From: an uncultured Myxococcales bacterium
GTDB taxonomy: Bacteria; Myxococcota_A; UBA9042; DTJE01
NCBI GenBank assembly: GCA_903857665.1
Contig: CAIOFV010000143.1
Span: 1 to 32,578, forward strand
Length of the DNA: 32,578 bases
Reading direction: 5' to 3'
Position numbers and translations under genes: made by a program. Shown here piece by piece: positions 8,354-17,032 of this stretch. Position 1 is the first letter of the stretch; the number at the start of each line of letters is the position of its first letter. Under the pieces are notes generated by a model that had not been told where the DNA came from, did no database searches, and saw nothing but the letters and a program-made list of their open reading frames with translations.

Positions 8354-9157
8354 TCAGAAGCAGGTGCCCGCCTGGCACTGGCCGCAGCAGCGGATCCCGC
8401 ATCCGCCGCAGTGCCCGGGGTCGCCGGTCGTGTCGACGCAGGCGCCGCCGCAGCAGGTGCCGCCGGCCCCGAGGGGCAGCCCGGGCAGCACGCAGGGCAG
8501 GCCATCGGCGATCCCGCCGCAGGACTCGTTCAGGCAGGCGTGACACGACGCGCCGACGCATCCCTTGTCGTCGGGTCGCGTGCCGCACGCCCGCCCTGCC
8601 GGGCAGGCGCCACACGTCGGGGCCCCTGCGGCACAGGCCGGGTCGCACGAGACGCCGCACGTGCCCTGCGTGCACACGGAACCCGAGGGGCACGCGACTC
8701 CGCATCCTCCGCAATGGCTCGCGTCCGACCCGAAATCGAGGGATTGGCAGGCACCGCCGCAGCAGGCGCCCCGGCCCCCGCCCGGGAGCAGGCAGGCGGA
8801 ATCGACGGGGATGCCCTCGCAGGTCGAGTAGACGCAGGTGCCCTGCACGCAGGACCCGCCGGGCCGGCATCGCGTGAAGGAGGGGCCGCAGAAATCCGCG
8901 TCGTGGACCGTATCGACGCAGGGGCCCTGCAACCCGGCGCATTTGCCGAGGACGAGGTCGGGGCCGCTGTCGGGCAGGGTGCACCCCGAGCCGCCCTCCC
9001 CGCCGCAGGGCGTGAAGGCGCCCAGGTCCGGCCGGAAGGACCAGCAGGCGTCGCCCTCGAGGCCGTCGCTGCCGGGGAGGTCGTCCGTGGAGGGACCCGC
9101 AGTGCCGCCGGCGGAGCACGACGCAGCCAGGAGCAGCGTTGCGAAGAACATTCTCAT
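8354..9157 (-). CDS. Small Cys-rich lipoprotein (HCGGCG-repeat type)
   Basis: A 267-residue predicted lipoprotein. Signal peptide MRMFFATLLLAASC with lipobox AASC, then a short acidic segment (TDDLPGSDGLEGDA), then a Cys/Gly-rich body. It contains CCGGAC and HCGGCGxxC motifs twice (SDASHCGGCGVACPSG and GDPGHCGGCGIRCCG). Such HCGGCG proteins are abundant in Myxococcota and are often misnamed in databases; no enzymatic function is established. The many cysteines imply a disulfide-stabilised extracellular protein. The ATG at 9157 has no Shine-Dalgarno, but TATGAT lies 6 nt upstream, suggesting a leaderless mRNA. An alternative ATG is at 9151. It is divergent from the PPC-domain lipoprotein gene (99 nt between starts). 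Confidence 0.8.
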   Translation of the reverse strand: MRMFFATLLLAASCSAGGTAGPSTDDLPGSDGLEGDACWSFRPDLGAFTPCGGEGGSGCTLPDSGPDLVLGKCAGLQGPCVDTVHDADFCGPSFTRCRPGGSCVQGTCVYSTCEGIPVDSACLLPGGGRGACCGGACQSLDFGSDASHCGGCGVACPSGSVCTQGTCGVSCDPACAAGAPTCGACPAGRACGTRPDDKGCVGASCHACLNESCGGIADGLPCVLPGLPLGAGGTCCGGACVDTTGDPGHCGGCGIRCCGQCQAGTCF

Positions 9158-9163
9158 GGGATG

Positions 9164-9169
9164 ATCATA
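9164..9169 (-). promoter_or_regulatory. -10 element TATGAT next to the start of the 8354-9157 gene
   Basis: On the minus strand TATGAT (9169-9164) stands 6 nt before the ATG at 9157, so initiation would give essentially no leader. No good -35 is visible. This is the second such arrangement in the window after the Dus gene. Confidence 0.35.
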
Positions 9170-9194
9170 CACCCCGTTCTTCGCGATTCGGTCC

Positions 9195-9223
9195 TTCCAC
9201 CCCGGGGTGACGCGTCATACACT
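9195..9223 (+). promoter_or_regulatory. Possible promoter of the PPC-domain lipoprotein gene
   Basis: TACACT (9218-9223) has the NANACT form seen elsewhere. The hexamer 17 nt upstream is only TTCCAC (9195-9200), so the call is weak. The transcript would start near 9230 and contain the GGGAGG ribosome-binding site at 9246-9251. Confidence 0.3.
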
Positions 9224-9256
9224 CGCGGCGATCATCGGCGGCATTGGGAGGCAGCA

Positions 9257-10981
9257 ATGCGTGGCGGGAACAGGCTCTGGCTGGTGGCGATCCTGATGGT
9301 GGCGTGCGGCGGAGGCAGCGGCTCGGGCGACGTCCTGACGGATGCCCCGGGCGACGGGATCCTCGCGGACCTTCCCGGCGCCGACACGATCGACACGGGC
9401 GTCGATGTGGCGCGCGAAATCCCGCCGGTCCAGGACGTGGCAGCGGACGACGCGCCGGTGCCCGCGGACACCGTTCCGGAGGTCGTCGCGGACGTGCCGG
9501 CCGATGTCGAACCGGACGCTGTTCCGGACGTGGTTCCCGACGTGCCCCCCGTCTGCACGGCCACCTGCGGCGAATGCCAGGCCTGCCAGGGCAGCCAGTG
9601 CATCGACCACGTGGTCGCGGGCGAAACCGAGGGCGCGTCGGAAAAGGGCCGCAACGACAGCTTCGACACCGCCGAGGTGCTGGCGCTGGGCGTCACGGCG
9701 ACCGGGCACATCGGGGCGGACGGGGACCAGGACTGGTACCGGTTCTGCGCCACCGCGGTCGGCGTCGTGACGCTGACCGTGGACTTCAAGGCGTCCTACG
9801 ACGCGCTGGGCATCCAGGACATGACCGCCCCGGTCTACACCGAATCGTGGCTGCCTTCCCTGGTCGCGATCGCCCTGTCCGACGATACCAAGACCGCCTG
9901 CGTCGACGAGGGCACGACGATGCAGATCTGCAAGACGTCGATGACCGTGAAGTTCTCGGTGACGCCCGTGGTCGGCGCCTACACGTTCTATCTTTCGGGC
10001 TCGGGCGACGGCGAGGTCTTCCCCGGGTTCGACGCCGCCAATCCCTACACGCTGACGCTCAGCTTCGCGCCCGGCGACACGCTGGAAACCGACCAGCCCG
10101 CCGCGGGCGGCGTCACCGTGGGGACCGCCGACACCTGGGACACCGCGTTCCCGCTGTCGTTCGACGACGCGGGCAAGGCGGTGGCGACCAGCTACACGTG
10201 GTTCTGGAACGACGTGGACTGGTTCAAATTGCACGTGCCCGCGGACGGGTGGCTGCGCATCTCCGAGGACGTCAGCGCGATCGACGATCACGACGACACC
10301 ACGTTCCTGATCCAACTGGACGGCAGCGTGATGCAGATCACCGCCACGGGCCCGCAGGACCCTGGGGGTTCCGAGGTCAGCTTCACGGCGGGCGATTCCC
10401 CCAACTGTCCCTGGACGGTGAACGAGTTCACCGGGATCCCGGCCGGCGACTATTACTTGCGCCTGTCGGGGTCGCCGGGTGCGAAGGTGGCGCCGTACCT
10501 CGTCACGATCGAATTCAAGCCCGGCGCCCCGGAAGACGACCAGCCCGACCTGGGCGGGAAGCACGTCGGTGCGGCCGAGGATTCCACCACGGCCTACGAC
10601 CTGGGGACCCTGGCCGCGGGCGGATCGACCAGCGTGCAGTCGTACTTCTGGCACTACTTCGACGAGGACTGGTACAAGGTCCGGACGCCGGCCGCGGGGG
10701 GGACGCTGCAGGTGGACCTGGACTTCCAGGCGGCCTACGACGCGATCGGTTGGACCACCGGATGCGAGGCGAAGCCCGGCCTCCAGGTCTGGATGTACCT
10801 GTTCGAGGAATCGGACCTGTCGTTCCCCGGCGTGGCCCAGGGGTATGACGACAACGTCCCGAAGCAGAGCATCACCTTCGCGGCCAAGCCCGACACGACC
10901 TACTACGTCGCCATCATGTCCCGCAACGGCTGGGACCCCGACCATCCGTACACGTTGACGACGGCGCTGGGCGCGAAGTAG
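9257..10981 (+). CDS. Lipoprotein with acidic stalk and three PPC-like beta-sandwich domains
   Basis: A 574-residue predicted outer-membrane lipoprotein. Signal peptide MRGGNRLWLVAILMVAC (lipobox MVAC), then CGGGSGSGD, then a long acidic stalk of DVP/DAP-type words (about 25-100, e.g. ADVPADVEPDAVPDVVPDVP), then a small Cys cluster CGECQACQGSQC. Three repeats follow, each opening with an S/T-rich ATAxxL-like segment and a D-x-DW(Y/F)(K/R) strand: near 131 (DGDQDWYRF), 293 (WNDVDWFKL) and 441 (FDEDWYKVR). The DxDWY strand is the hallmark of bacterial pre-peptidase C-terminal (PPC) domains, which are secreted beta-sandwiches implicated in substrate binding or export. No catalytic domain is visible. 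The ATG at 9257 follows GGGAGG. The GH92 gene starts 74 nt downstream on the same strand, so cotranscription is possible. Confidence 0.85.
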   Translation: MRGGNRLWLVAILMVACGGGSGSGDVLTDAPGDGILADLPGADTIDTGVDVAREIPPVQDVAADDAPVPADTVPEVVADVPADVEPDAVPDVVPDVPPVCTATCGECQACQGSQCIDHVVAGETEGASEKGRNDSFDTAEVLALGVTATGHIGADGDQDWYRFCATAVGVVTLTVDFKASYDALGIQDMTAPVYTESWLPSLVAIALSDDTKTACVDEGTTMQICKTSMTVKFSVTPVVGAYTFYLSGSGDGEVFPGFDAANPYTLTLSFAPGDTLETDQPAAGGVTVGTADTWDTAFPLSFDDAGKAVATSYTWFWNDVDWFKLHVPADGWLRISEDVSAIDDHDDTTFLIQLDGSVMQITATGPQDPGGSEVSFTAGDSPNCPWTVNEFTGIPAGDYYLRLSGSPGAKVAPYLVTIEFKPGAPEDDQPDLGGKHVGAAEDSTTAYDLGTLAAGGSTSVQSYFWHYFDEDWYKVRTPAAGGTLQVDLDFQAAYDAIGWTTGCEAKPGLQVWMYLFEESDLSFPGVAQGYDDNVPKQSITFAAKPDTTYYVAIMSRNGWDPDHPYTLTTALGAK

Positions 10982-11055
10982 CCCGGTTCGACGTCACGGC
11001 CCGCGTCACCCGGCGCGGCCGATGCCCCATTGATCCACGCGGCTCGGAGGGATTC

Positions 11056-13462
11056 ATGGATTCTCGACGGTGCGCAACCTGGGGGCTCGCCGCCGCGTGG
11101 ATCGTCGCGGCGGGAGCCTGCGGATCCCCGGGCGGGAAGGGGAGCGATGCGGCCGACGCGGTCGATGCGGCCGAGGTCGCCACGGACGCGGTCGAGGTCG
11201 CGACGGACCCGGGGCCTGAGGAAGCCGCTTCGACCGACGTGCCGGACGTGCCGGTCGAATCCGGGCCCGGGCTGGACGACCCGCCCTACACGCGGTTCGT
11301 GGATCCGTTCATCGGCACCGGCGGCAACGGCTTCAACCTGGGCAGCTGCCTGCCGGGCGCGACGGCTCCCTTCGGGCTGGTGAAGGCCTCCCCGGACACC
11401 CGAGGCCCCTACGGCATCGCGCCGGGGTTCCAGCACGCGGCGGGATACTTCCACGACGACGAGTTGTCGTACGGGATCACGCACGACCACATGCACGGGT
11501 CGGGCGGGCCGGAATACGGGCACGTTGCGGTGTTCCCGGCCACGGGGATGACCGACGGCATGATCCCGAAGGACTCGCACCTGCTTCCGTTCACGCACGA
11601 CGGCGAGACGGCGGTTCCCGGGTACTACGCCATGACGGTCGGCAGGCCGGACGCCGCGACGTTCACGCCGCTGGCGAGGCACGAGGTGACCGCGACCACC
11701 CGCTGCGCGCACCACCGCATCCGGTTCCTGGGGGGGGGACGCCACGGGCACCGTGGTGCTGGACGCGGCGATCGCGCTGGGGGACGTCCGGTCGGGCGGC
11801 GGCGAGGTCACGATCGACGCGGCCGCCCGGGCCTTCGAGGGGTGGGACCACAACACCAAGCAGAACTTCGACGTGTTCTTCGCGGGCCGCTTCAGCCGCC
11901 CGTTCGCGTCGTTCGGGACGTGGGTGGACGGCACGACGCAGGACGGGCGCGCGCACGTCGCGTCCGCCACCGACCCGTCGACCTTCGGCGGGTACGCGGC
12001 GTTCGACATGTCGTCGGACCCGGTCGTCGAGCTGCAACTGTGCCTGTCCTACGTGTCGGTGGACGGGGCCCGGAAGGCGCTGGCGGCCGAGATGCCCGCG
12101 TTCGACTTCGACGGCACCGCGGCGGCGACGCTGGCCGCCTGGGAGCGCGAACTGTCGGGCGTCGCGCTGGTCGGCGGCACGGACGAATCGAGGCGCAACT
12201 TCTATACCGCGCTGTACCACGCGATGCAGGTGCCGACCACGTGGGGCGACATCGACGGGACGTACCGCGGGTTCGATCACCAGGCGCACCCGGCGACGGA
12301 CTGGACCTACTACACGGACATGTCCCTGTGGGACACCTTCCGGACCGAGGTGCCGCTGATCACGCTGCTGTGGCCCGATCGGCAGCGCGGCATGATGCGC
12401 TCGCTGGCCGCGATGAAGGCGCAGGGGGAGTACGTGCCGAAGTGGGCGCTGGGCCTGGGCGACACGGGCAGCATGATCGGCGAGCACGCCGCCTCTGCCG
12501 CGGTGGACGCCTGGCTGAAGGGCGTCCGCGACTTCGACATGGCGGGCCTGTACGAGGGGCTCAAGCAGACCGCGGACGGGCCGCTGCCGGCGGGTTCGTA
12601 TGGCGGCCGCGGCTGCATCCAGCAGTACCTGGACCTCGGCTATTGCCCGGCCGACGAGTCGAACGACTCCGTGTCGCTGACGGTCGAGTACGCGTTCAAC
12701 GACTACTGCCTGGCGCAGTTGGCGACCTCGCTGGGTCACGACGACGACGCGGCGCGCTGGACGGCGCGGGCCGGCAACTGGGCCAACCACTGGGACGGGT
12801 CGGGGTTCCTGATGCCGCGGAACGGGGACCGGTCCTTCGACCATCCCGACACGGAGCAATGGGATCTGTCCAACCGCTACTACGTCGAGGGGTCCGCCTG
12901 GCAGTGGTCCACGTTCGTGCCGCACGACCAGGATGCGCTGCGGGCGAAGTACGGGTCCGACGAGGCGTTCGTGTCGCACCTCGATGCGTTCTTCGAAGGG
13001 GCCGAGGCGAACTTCTCGTTCGAGCTGCCGAACGGCTGGTACTGCCAGGGCAACGAGCCGGACATCCACGCGCCGTTCCTGTTCATCGGCGCGGGCCGGC
13101 CCGACCTTGCGCAGAAATGGGCGCGGTGGGCGCTGCAGATGAACTACCGCAACGGCTACGACGGGCTGTCGGGCAACGACGACGGCGGGACGATGGCGGC
13201 GTGGTTCGTGTTCACGGCGATCGGGCTATACCCGTGGCCGTGCTTCCCCGGGTACTACGTGACGGCGCCCTCCTTCGACCGGGCCACCGTGCGGCTGGCC
13301 GGTGGCGTCACGCTGTCGATCGTCGCGGACGGGGCCGGGGCGGGCAAGGGCTACGTGAAGCAGGCGACGTTCAACGGCAAGGCGGTTGCCGGGTCGTGGA
13401 TCCCGCACGCGGACCTGATCCAGGGCGGCACGCTGGAACTGACGATGTCCGAAACGCCGTGA
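11056..13462 (+). CDS. GH92 alpha-mannosidase-like lipoprotein, frameshifted at a G9 tract
   Basis: The reading frame from the ATG at 11056 (GGAGG upstream) encodes a lipoprotein signal (AGAC), an acidic stalk (DAADAVDAAEVATD) and the GH92 N-terminal domain (VDPFIGTGGNGFNLGSCLPG, then HDHMHGSGGPEYGH). It changes to an unrelated frame after a run of nine G at 11730-11738. The rest of GH92 continues without interruption in the +1 frame from there to 13462, with SLWDTFRTE, GNEPDIHAPF and GLSGNDDGGTMAAWFVF, the family's conserved C-terminal acidic motifs. With eight G the protein would be 801 residues, normal for GH92. These exo-acting, Ca2+-dependent enzymes remove mannose from alpha-mannans or N-glycans. 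The break could be a real inactivating mutation, a slippage-expressed gene, or a homopolymer sequencing error. It probably follows the PPC gene in one transcript. Confidence 0.87.
11730..11738 (+). other. G9 homopolymer at the GH92 frameshift
   Basis: Nine consecutive G. Eight would give Leu-Gly-Gly-Asp-Ala-Thr-Gly and join the two GH92 frames exactly. Another G9 at 22586-22594 lies inside an intact reading frame, so G9 runs are not always wrong in this sequence. Confidence 0.9.
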
Positions 13463-13553
13463 CGCCTGGCACTGCTGCGATCCGTTGGAGGAAGCGGTGA
13501 TCGGCGCGTCGGCGATGCGGGAACAGACCCGGGTCGGGGTCCGGCCGGCGTCC

Positions 13554-13582
13554 TTGACCGGGATCCCCCCGCATCCGATACT
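13554..13582 (+). promoter_or_regulatory. Sigma-70-type promoter of the GH15-like gene
   Basis: TTGACC (13554-13559), a 17-nt spacer and GATACT (13577-13582). The predicted start near 13589 gives a short leader carrying the purine-rich GGGGGAAAG directly before the ATG at 13601. Confidence 0.6.
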
Positions 13583-13600
13583 GCCGCCCGCGGGGGAAAG

Positions 13601-16054
13601 ATGAACGACAAGAACGCCGGTTCCCGGGGCTGTCCTGCATGCGTCGTGACCGCGGTGCTGGCCGTCGCCTTGCTGGTCGCGGCCTCGCCGGCGGTGCGTG
13701 CCGGGGAGTGCGGCGGTACGCTGCCGGACCTGCTGGAAGTCGACCTGGAAAGCGAATACATGATGGGCGCGACCAACGTCGATGCGCTGCTGGGCAACGG
13801 CCGGATGGCGGCCGGGATCTCGCTGTGGGGCGAAGTCACGGTGCTGCACTGGCCGTCGCCGTCGTACTACGACCACATCCAGTACACGACGGTGAACGGG
13901 TTCCCCGGCATGAAGTGCGACGTCCGGATGACCCCGGACGTCGGTGGCAGCTACGGGGCGCTCCGGCGGCCCATCCCCGAGGCCGACAACATGGGGTCGT
14001 TCGGCGGCGTGTTCTACCGGACCGCGGACGATCCCGTCGGCAAGGTGTCGTTCTTCCGCGACAACGACTGGACGCCTTCCCATGCCTATGACGCGTGGGG
14101 TGTCCCCGTCCTGACCGGCCGGTACGCGAACCCGCGCCTGGGCATCGACGCCGAGGTGCTGGACGTGATCCCGCCCGACGCGGACGTGCTGGTCCGGACG
14201 TTCACGGTCCGCCTCCGCGAAGGGTCCCCGGTGACCGAATGGTCGTTCGCCTGGTTCGCGAACCTGGCGCCGTCGGTCGCGAAGTCGGAGGGAATCCCGG
14301 TCGAGGAACTGGACGAGTCGTTCCACGATTTCGGGGCGGTGTTCCTGCGGGACCCGGGCGTCCTGGTGCAGTTCGTACCGGAGGACGAGACCGACGGGAT
14401 CCAGCACCTGGGCGCGCTGGGCACCGTCACGACCCCGGACGCGATCGACGGCGCGTTCGGCAAGGGCGTGTACGTCGCGGTCGGGTTCGATTTCCCCCCC
14501 GACGGCTTCCAGGTCGGGTCGGACGCGCACAAGGCCTGCGCGCGGCCGATTTCCGCCACGCTGGCGGGTGCCGGGCGCGACGCGTACGACGACCTGGCCG
14601 ACGGCGTGCTGGAGGGCAACGCCTTCACCGCGTGCCAGGCGGACTTCGCGATCCTCCGCAAGGGGACCGGTTCGATGGGGGCCTTCCGGGTCCTGACCTC
14701 GATCGCCGGGACCGCCCGGCAGGCCGTCGATGCGATGGCGCCTCTGCAGGCCGAAGACGCCAACCACATCGCCAGCCGGACGACGGCGTCGTGGCAGGCG
14801 TGGCTGGACCGGCGGGCGCTGCGCTTCGACGACCCCGAGGTGGACGCGTTCATCCGGAACACGCTGATGACGATCCGGGTGTCGCAGGACGCCTCGACGC
14901 GGGCCGTGGACGCGTCGATCGCGACCCAGCCCGCGTACAACTTCGACTGGCCGCGGGACGGCTCGTTCATCAACCTGTTCCTGGACCTGATGGGATACCC
15001 GGAGGACGTGACCGCGCACAACACCTTCTACGCCAAGGTCCAGCGGACCACCGACGACGGGTCCGGGCCGGTCGGCTCGTGGGCCACCTACTACTGGGCC
15101 GACGGCCAGGTGGGCACGTACATGCCCGGGTTCGAGATCGACGAAACGGGCCTGGCGTTGTGGACGCTGTGGACGCATTCGCTGTTCCTGGACGATCCCG
15201 TGGCGCGGCAGGACTACCTGGCCGGCGTGTTCCCGGCGATCGAGCGCGGCGCGGACCTGCTGGTCACCTGCCGGGACGGGGTCAACGGGATGCCGTGCCC
15301 GGCCAGCGAGGATGACAACGTCGATCCCACCCAGACGCTGCACGGGGCCACCGCAGTGTACGCGGGGCTGGTATCGTCGGCCCGCGCGGCGAGGGCGCTG
15401 ACCGGTCACGACGCGCAGGCCGCGCAATGGGAGGCGCGCGCCGACGAGCTGAAGGCGGCCATGCTGACCTACTGGGACGCTGCGGCGGGCCACTTCACCA
15501 ACGAGGGGTGGCGCGGCGGGGAATGGGTGGTCTTCCCGGGCCTGGTACTGCCGCTGGAAGACCCGCGGGTCGCGGCCCAGGCGCAGTACGTCCGGGACGT
15601 GAAGGTCGTGCCGAACCTGCTGAAGCAGACCCCCGGGTTCGCCTACCTGCCCGAAAGCATGATGGCGATCGCGGTGGCGGCCCGCAGCGACCCGGCGCGG
15701 CTGCGCGAGCTGGAGTCCTGGATCGGGACGCTGCTGCAGACGCTGCCCACCAAGGGAACGGGCCACCTGGGCGAGGTGGCGCTGACCGGGGATTTCGACA
15801 GCGACGGGACGAAGGAGTTCGTCAACGTGACGTCGATCCCCCACGTCTGGGAAGCGACCACGCTGGCGCTGGCCCTGGTCGCGACGTATCACCCCGAGGC
15901 CCTCGACCGGGTCCTGCCTCCCGGGCGCGTGGTGCCGCCCAGCGGGGGCGGGTGCAGCGCGACGGGCGCCGCCTCGGCGACCCCGGCGGCGCTGCTCCCG
16001 GTGATCCTGGCGATCGCGGGGCTGTGGTTGTCGCGGCGTCGGCGTTCAGTCTGA
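13601..16054 (+). CDS. Secreted GH15 glucoamylase-like enzyme with MYXO-CTERM-like tail
   Basis: An 817-residue protein. A Sec signal peptide (TAVLAVALLVAASPAVRA, probable cleavage before GECGG) precedes an N-terminal beta-sandwich (about 40-390) and an (alpha/alpha)6 barrel. Barrel landmarks of GH15: YNFDWPRDGS near 445, GFEIDETGLALW near 512 (region of the general acid) and GTGHLGE near 720 (region of the base), then HVWEATTLALALVATY. Family role: release of glucose from alpha-glucans or related oligosaccharides; the exact substrate is not readable. The C-terminus has PPSGGGCSATG (Cys785), a hydrophobic stretch and RRRR, the layout of a MYXO-CTERM sorting signal. Unlike most neighbours it has no N-terminal lipobox or acidic stalk. 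It has its own promoter. Its last 9 nt overlap the convergent YihY-like gene. Confidence 0.88.
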   Translation: MNDKNAGSRGCPACVVTAVLAVALLVAASPAVRAGECGGTLPDLLEVDLESEYMMGATNVDALLGNGRMAAGISLWGEVTVLHWPSPSYYDHIQYTTVNGFPGMKCDVRMTPDVGGSYGALRRPIPEADNMGSFGGVFYRTADDPVGKVSFFRDNDWTPSHAYDAWGVPVLTGRYANPRLGIDAEVLDVIPPDADVLVRTFTVRLREGSPVTEWSFAWFANLAPSVAKSEGIPVEELDESFHDFGAVFLRDPGVLVQFVPEDETDGIQHLGALGTVTTPDAIDGAFGKGVYVAVGFDFPPDGFQVGSDAHKACARPISATLAGAGRDAYDDLADGVLEGNAFTACQADFAILRKGTGSMGAFRVLTSIAGTARQAVDAMAPLQAEDANHIASRTTASWQAWLDRRALRFDDPEVDAFIRNTLMTIRVSQDASTRAVDASIATQPAYNFDWPRDGSFINLFLDLMGYPEDVTAHNTFYAKVQRTTDDGSGPVGSWATYYWADGQVGTYMPGFEIDETGLALWTLWTHSLFLDDPVARQDYLAGVFPAIERGADLLVTCRDGVNGMPCPASEDDNVDPTQTLHGATAVYAGLVSSARAARALTGHDAQAAQWEARADELKAAMLTYWDAAAGHFTNEGWRGGEWVVFPGLVLPLEDPRVAAQAQYVRDVKVVPNLLKQTPGFAYLPESMMAIAVAARSDPARLRELESWIGTLLQTLPTKGTGHLGEVALTGDFDSDGTKEFVNVTSIPHVWEATTLALALVATYHPEALDRVLPPGRVVPPSGGGCSATGAASATPAALLPVILAIAGLWLSRRRRSV

Positions 16055-16987
16055 CGGGCGCCCGGGCGATCCGGGTGGAGTGCCGGTGCCTCGCGTCGGG
16101 TCAGGGGGCTTGTCGTACCAGGGAATGCCGGCCGCCTCGCAGGCTTCAAGCTCGGCGATGATCTGCACGCCCAGCAGCAGGATGATGAAGGCCGTTTCCA
16201 GCAGCAGCAGCATCACCACGACCGTGGCCAGGGAGCCGTACAGCACGCTGACCATCGAGAGGTTGGTGAAGTAGTACGCCAGGATCATCCCGACCAGCCG
16301 CCACAGGACCGCCGCGCACAGCCCGCCGAGCAGTGCGCGTCGCATCGGGATCCGCACCACCGGGAGGACGCGGTAGATTCCCGCGAACAGCAGGACCAGC
16401 CCCAGGAAGCCGGTCAGGCGCAGGATCGCCCGGACGCTGTCCGCAAGATCGAGTTCCGTGCCGAACACCGACAGCGAGCGATCCCCCAGCGCGTCCAGGC
16501 CATAGGTGAGCAGGGTCGTGAAGAACAGCCCGATCATCAGGGTCAGGATGAACAGGTAGGGCAGGAGGGCCGACACCCAGAAGCTGCGCCGCGCGCCCTG
16601 GTTGGACGTGTGGAAGATCGCGGCCACGGCTTCCTCGAGCATGCGGAAGGCGATCGAGCTGAAGAACAGCAGCGCGGCGACGCTGACCAGCCGGGTGGCG
16701 GCCTGGTTCTGCAGGAAGGTCTCGGCGGTCTGGAGGAGGGTGTCGGCCTGCAGGGGCAGCAGCGACCCCAGTTCACGGCGCAGGATGGCGAGGATGCTTT
16801 CCTCGTCGAAGAACAGCGACAGCGTCGCGAGGGCCAGCGTCAGGAACGGGACCAGGGACAGCAGGGCGTTGTATCCCACCCCGCCGGCCAGCAGGATGCC
16901 GCGATTCCGCAGGAACGAGGCGATGACGCGGCCGACGAAGAACAGCACGCGCTTGAGCCAGGTTCCCATGGGACGAAGGCGAACCAT
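16046..16987 (-). CDS. YihY/virulence factor BrkB family inner-membrane protein
   Basis: A 313-residue integral membrane protein with about six hydrophobic segments (roughly 29-60, 99-117, 139-164, 186-209, 217-240, 247-277). It opens with the family-typical amphipathic start and GGVGYNALLSLVPFLTLALA, matching YihY/BrkB (UPF0761) proteins (A-x-x-x-Y-x-x-L-x-x-S-L-x-P). The tail after 290 is hydrophilic and Pro/Gly-rich. Family function is not settled: early annotations as ribonuclease BN are wrong, and it is a presumed transporter-like membrane protein. The ATG at 16987 is used; an ATG six codons later (MGTWLKRV) is equally plausible because neither has a strong ribosome-binding site. It lies 45 nt downstream of the M13 peptidase gene and may be cotranscribed with it. 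Its 3' end overlaps the GH15 gene by 9 nt. Confidence 0.9.
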   Translation of the reverse strand: MVRLRPMGTWLKRVLFFVGRVIASFLRNRGILLAGGVGYNALLSLVPFLTLALATLSLFFDEESILAILRRELGSLLPLQADTLLQTAETFLQNQAATRLVSVAALLFFSSIAFRMLEEAVAAIFHTSNQGARRSFWVSALLPYLFILTLMIGLFFTTLLTYGLDALGDRSLSVFGTELDLADSVRAILRLTGFLGLVLLFAGIYRVLPVVRIPMRRALLGGLCAAVLWRLVGMILAYYFTNLSMVSVLYGSLATVVVMLLLLETAFIILLLGVQIIAELEACEAAGIPWYDKPPDPTRGTGTPPGSPGRPSD

Positions 16988-17032
16988 GCGTTTCGTGCAC
17001 CTCGTCAGGGAGGCGATCGGACGTCCTGGGAC

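Noticed and set aside
13226..15892. Minus-strand open frame of 888 codons
   Set aside because: Antisense to the GH15 gene and the end of GH92; composition is typical of a shadow frame.
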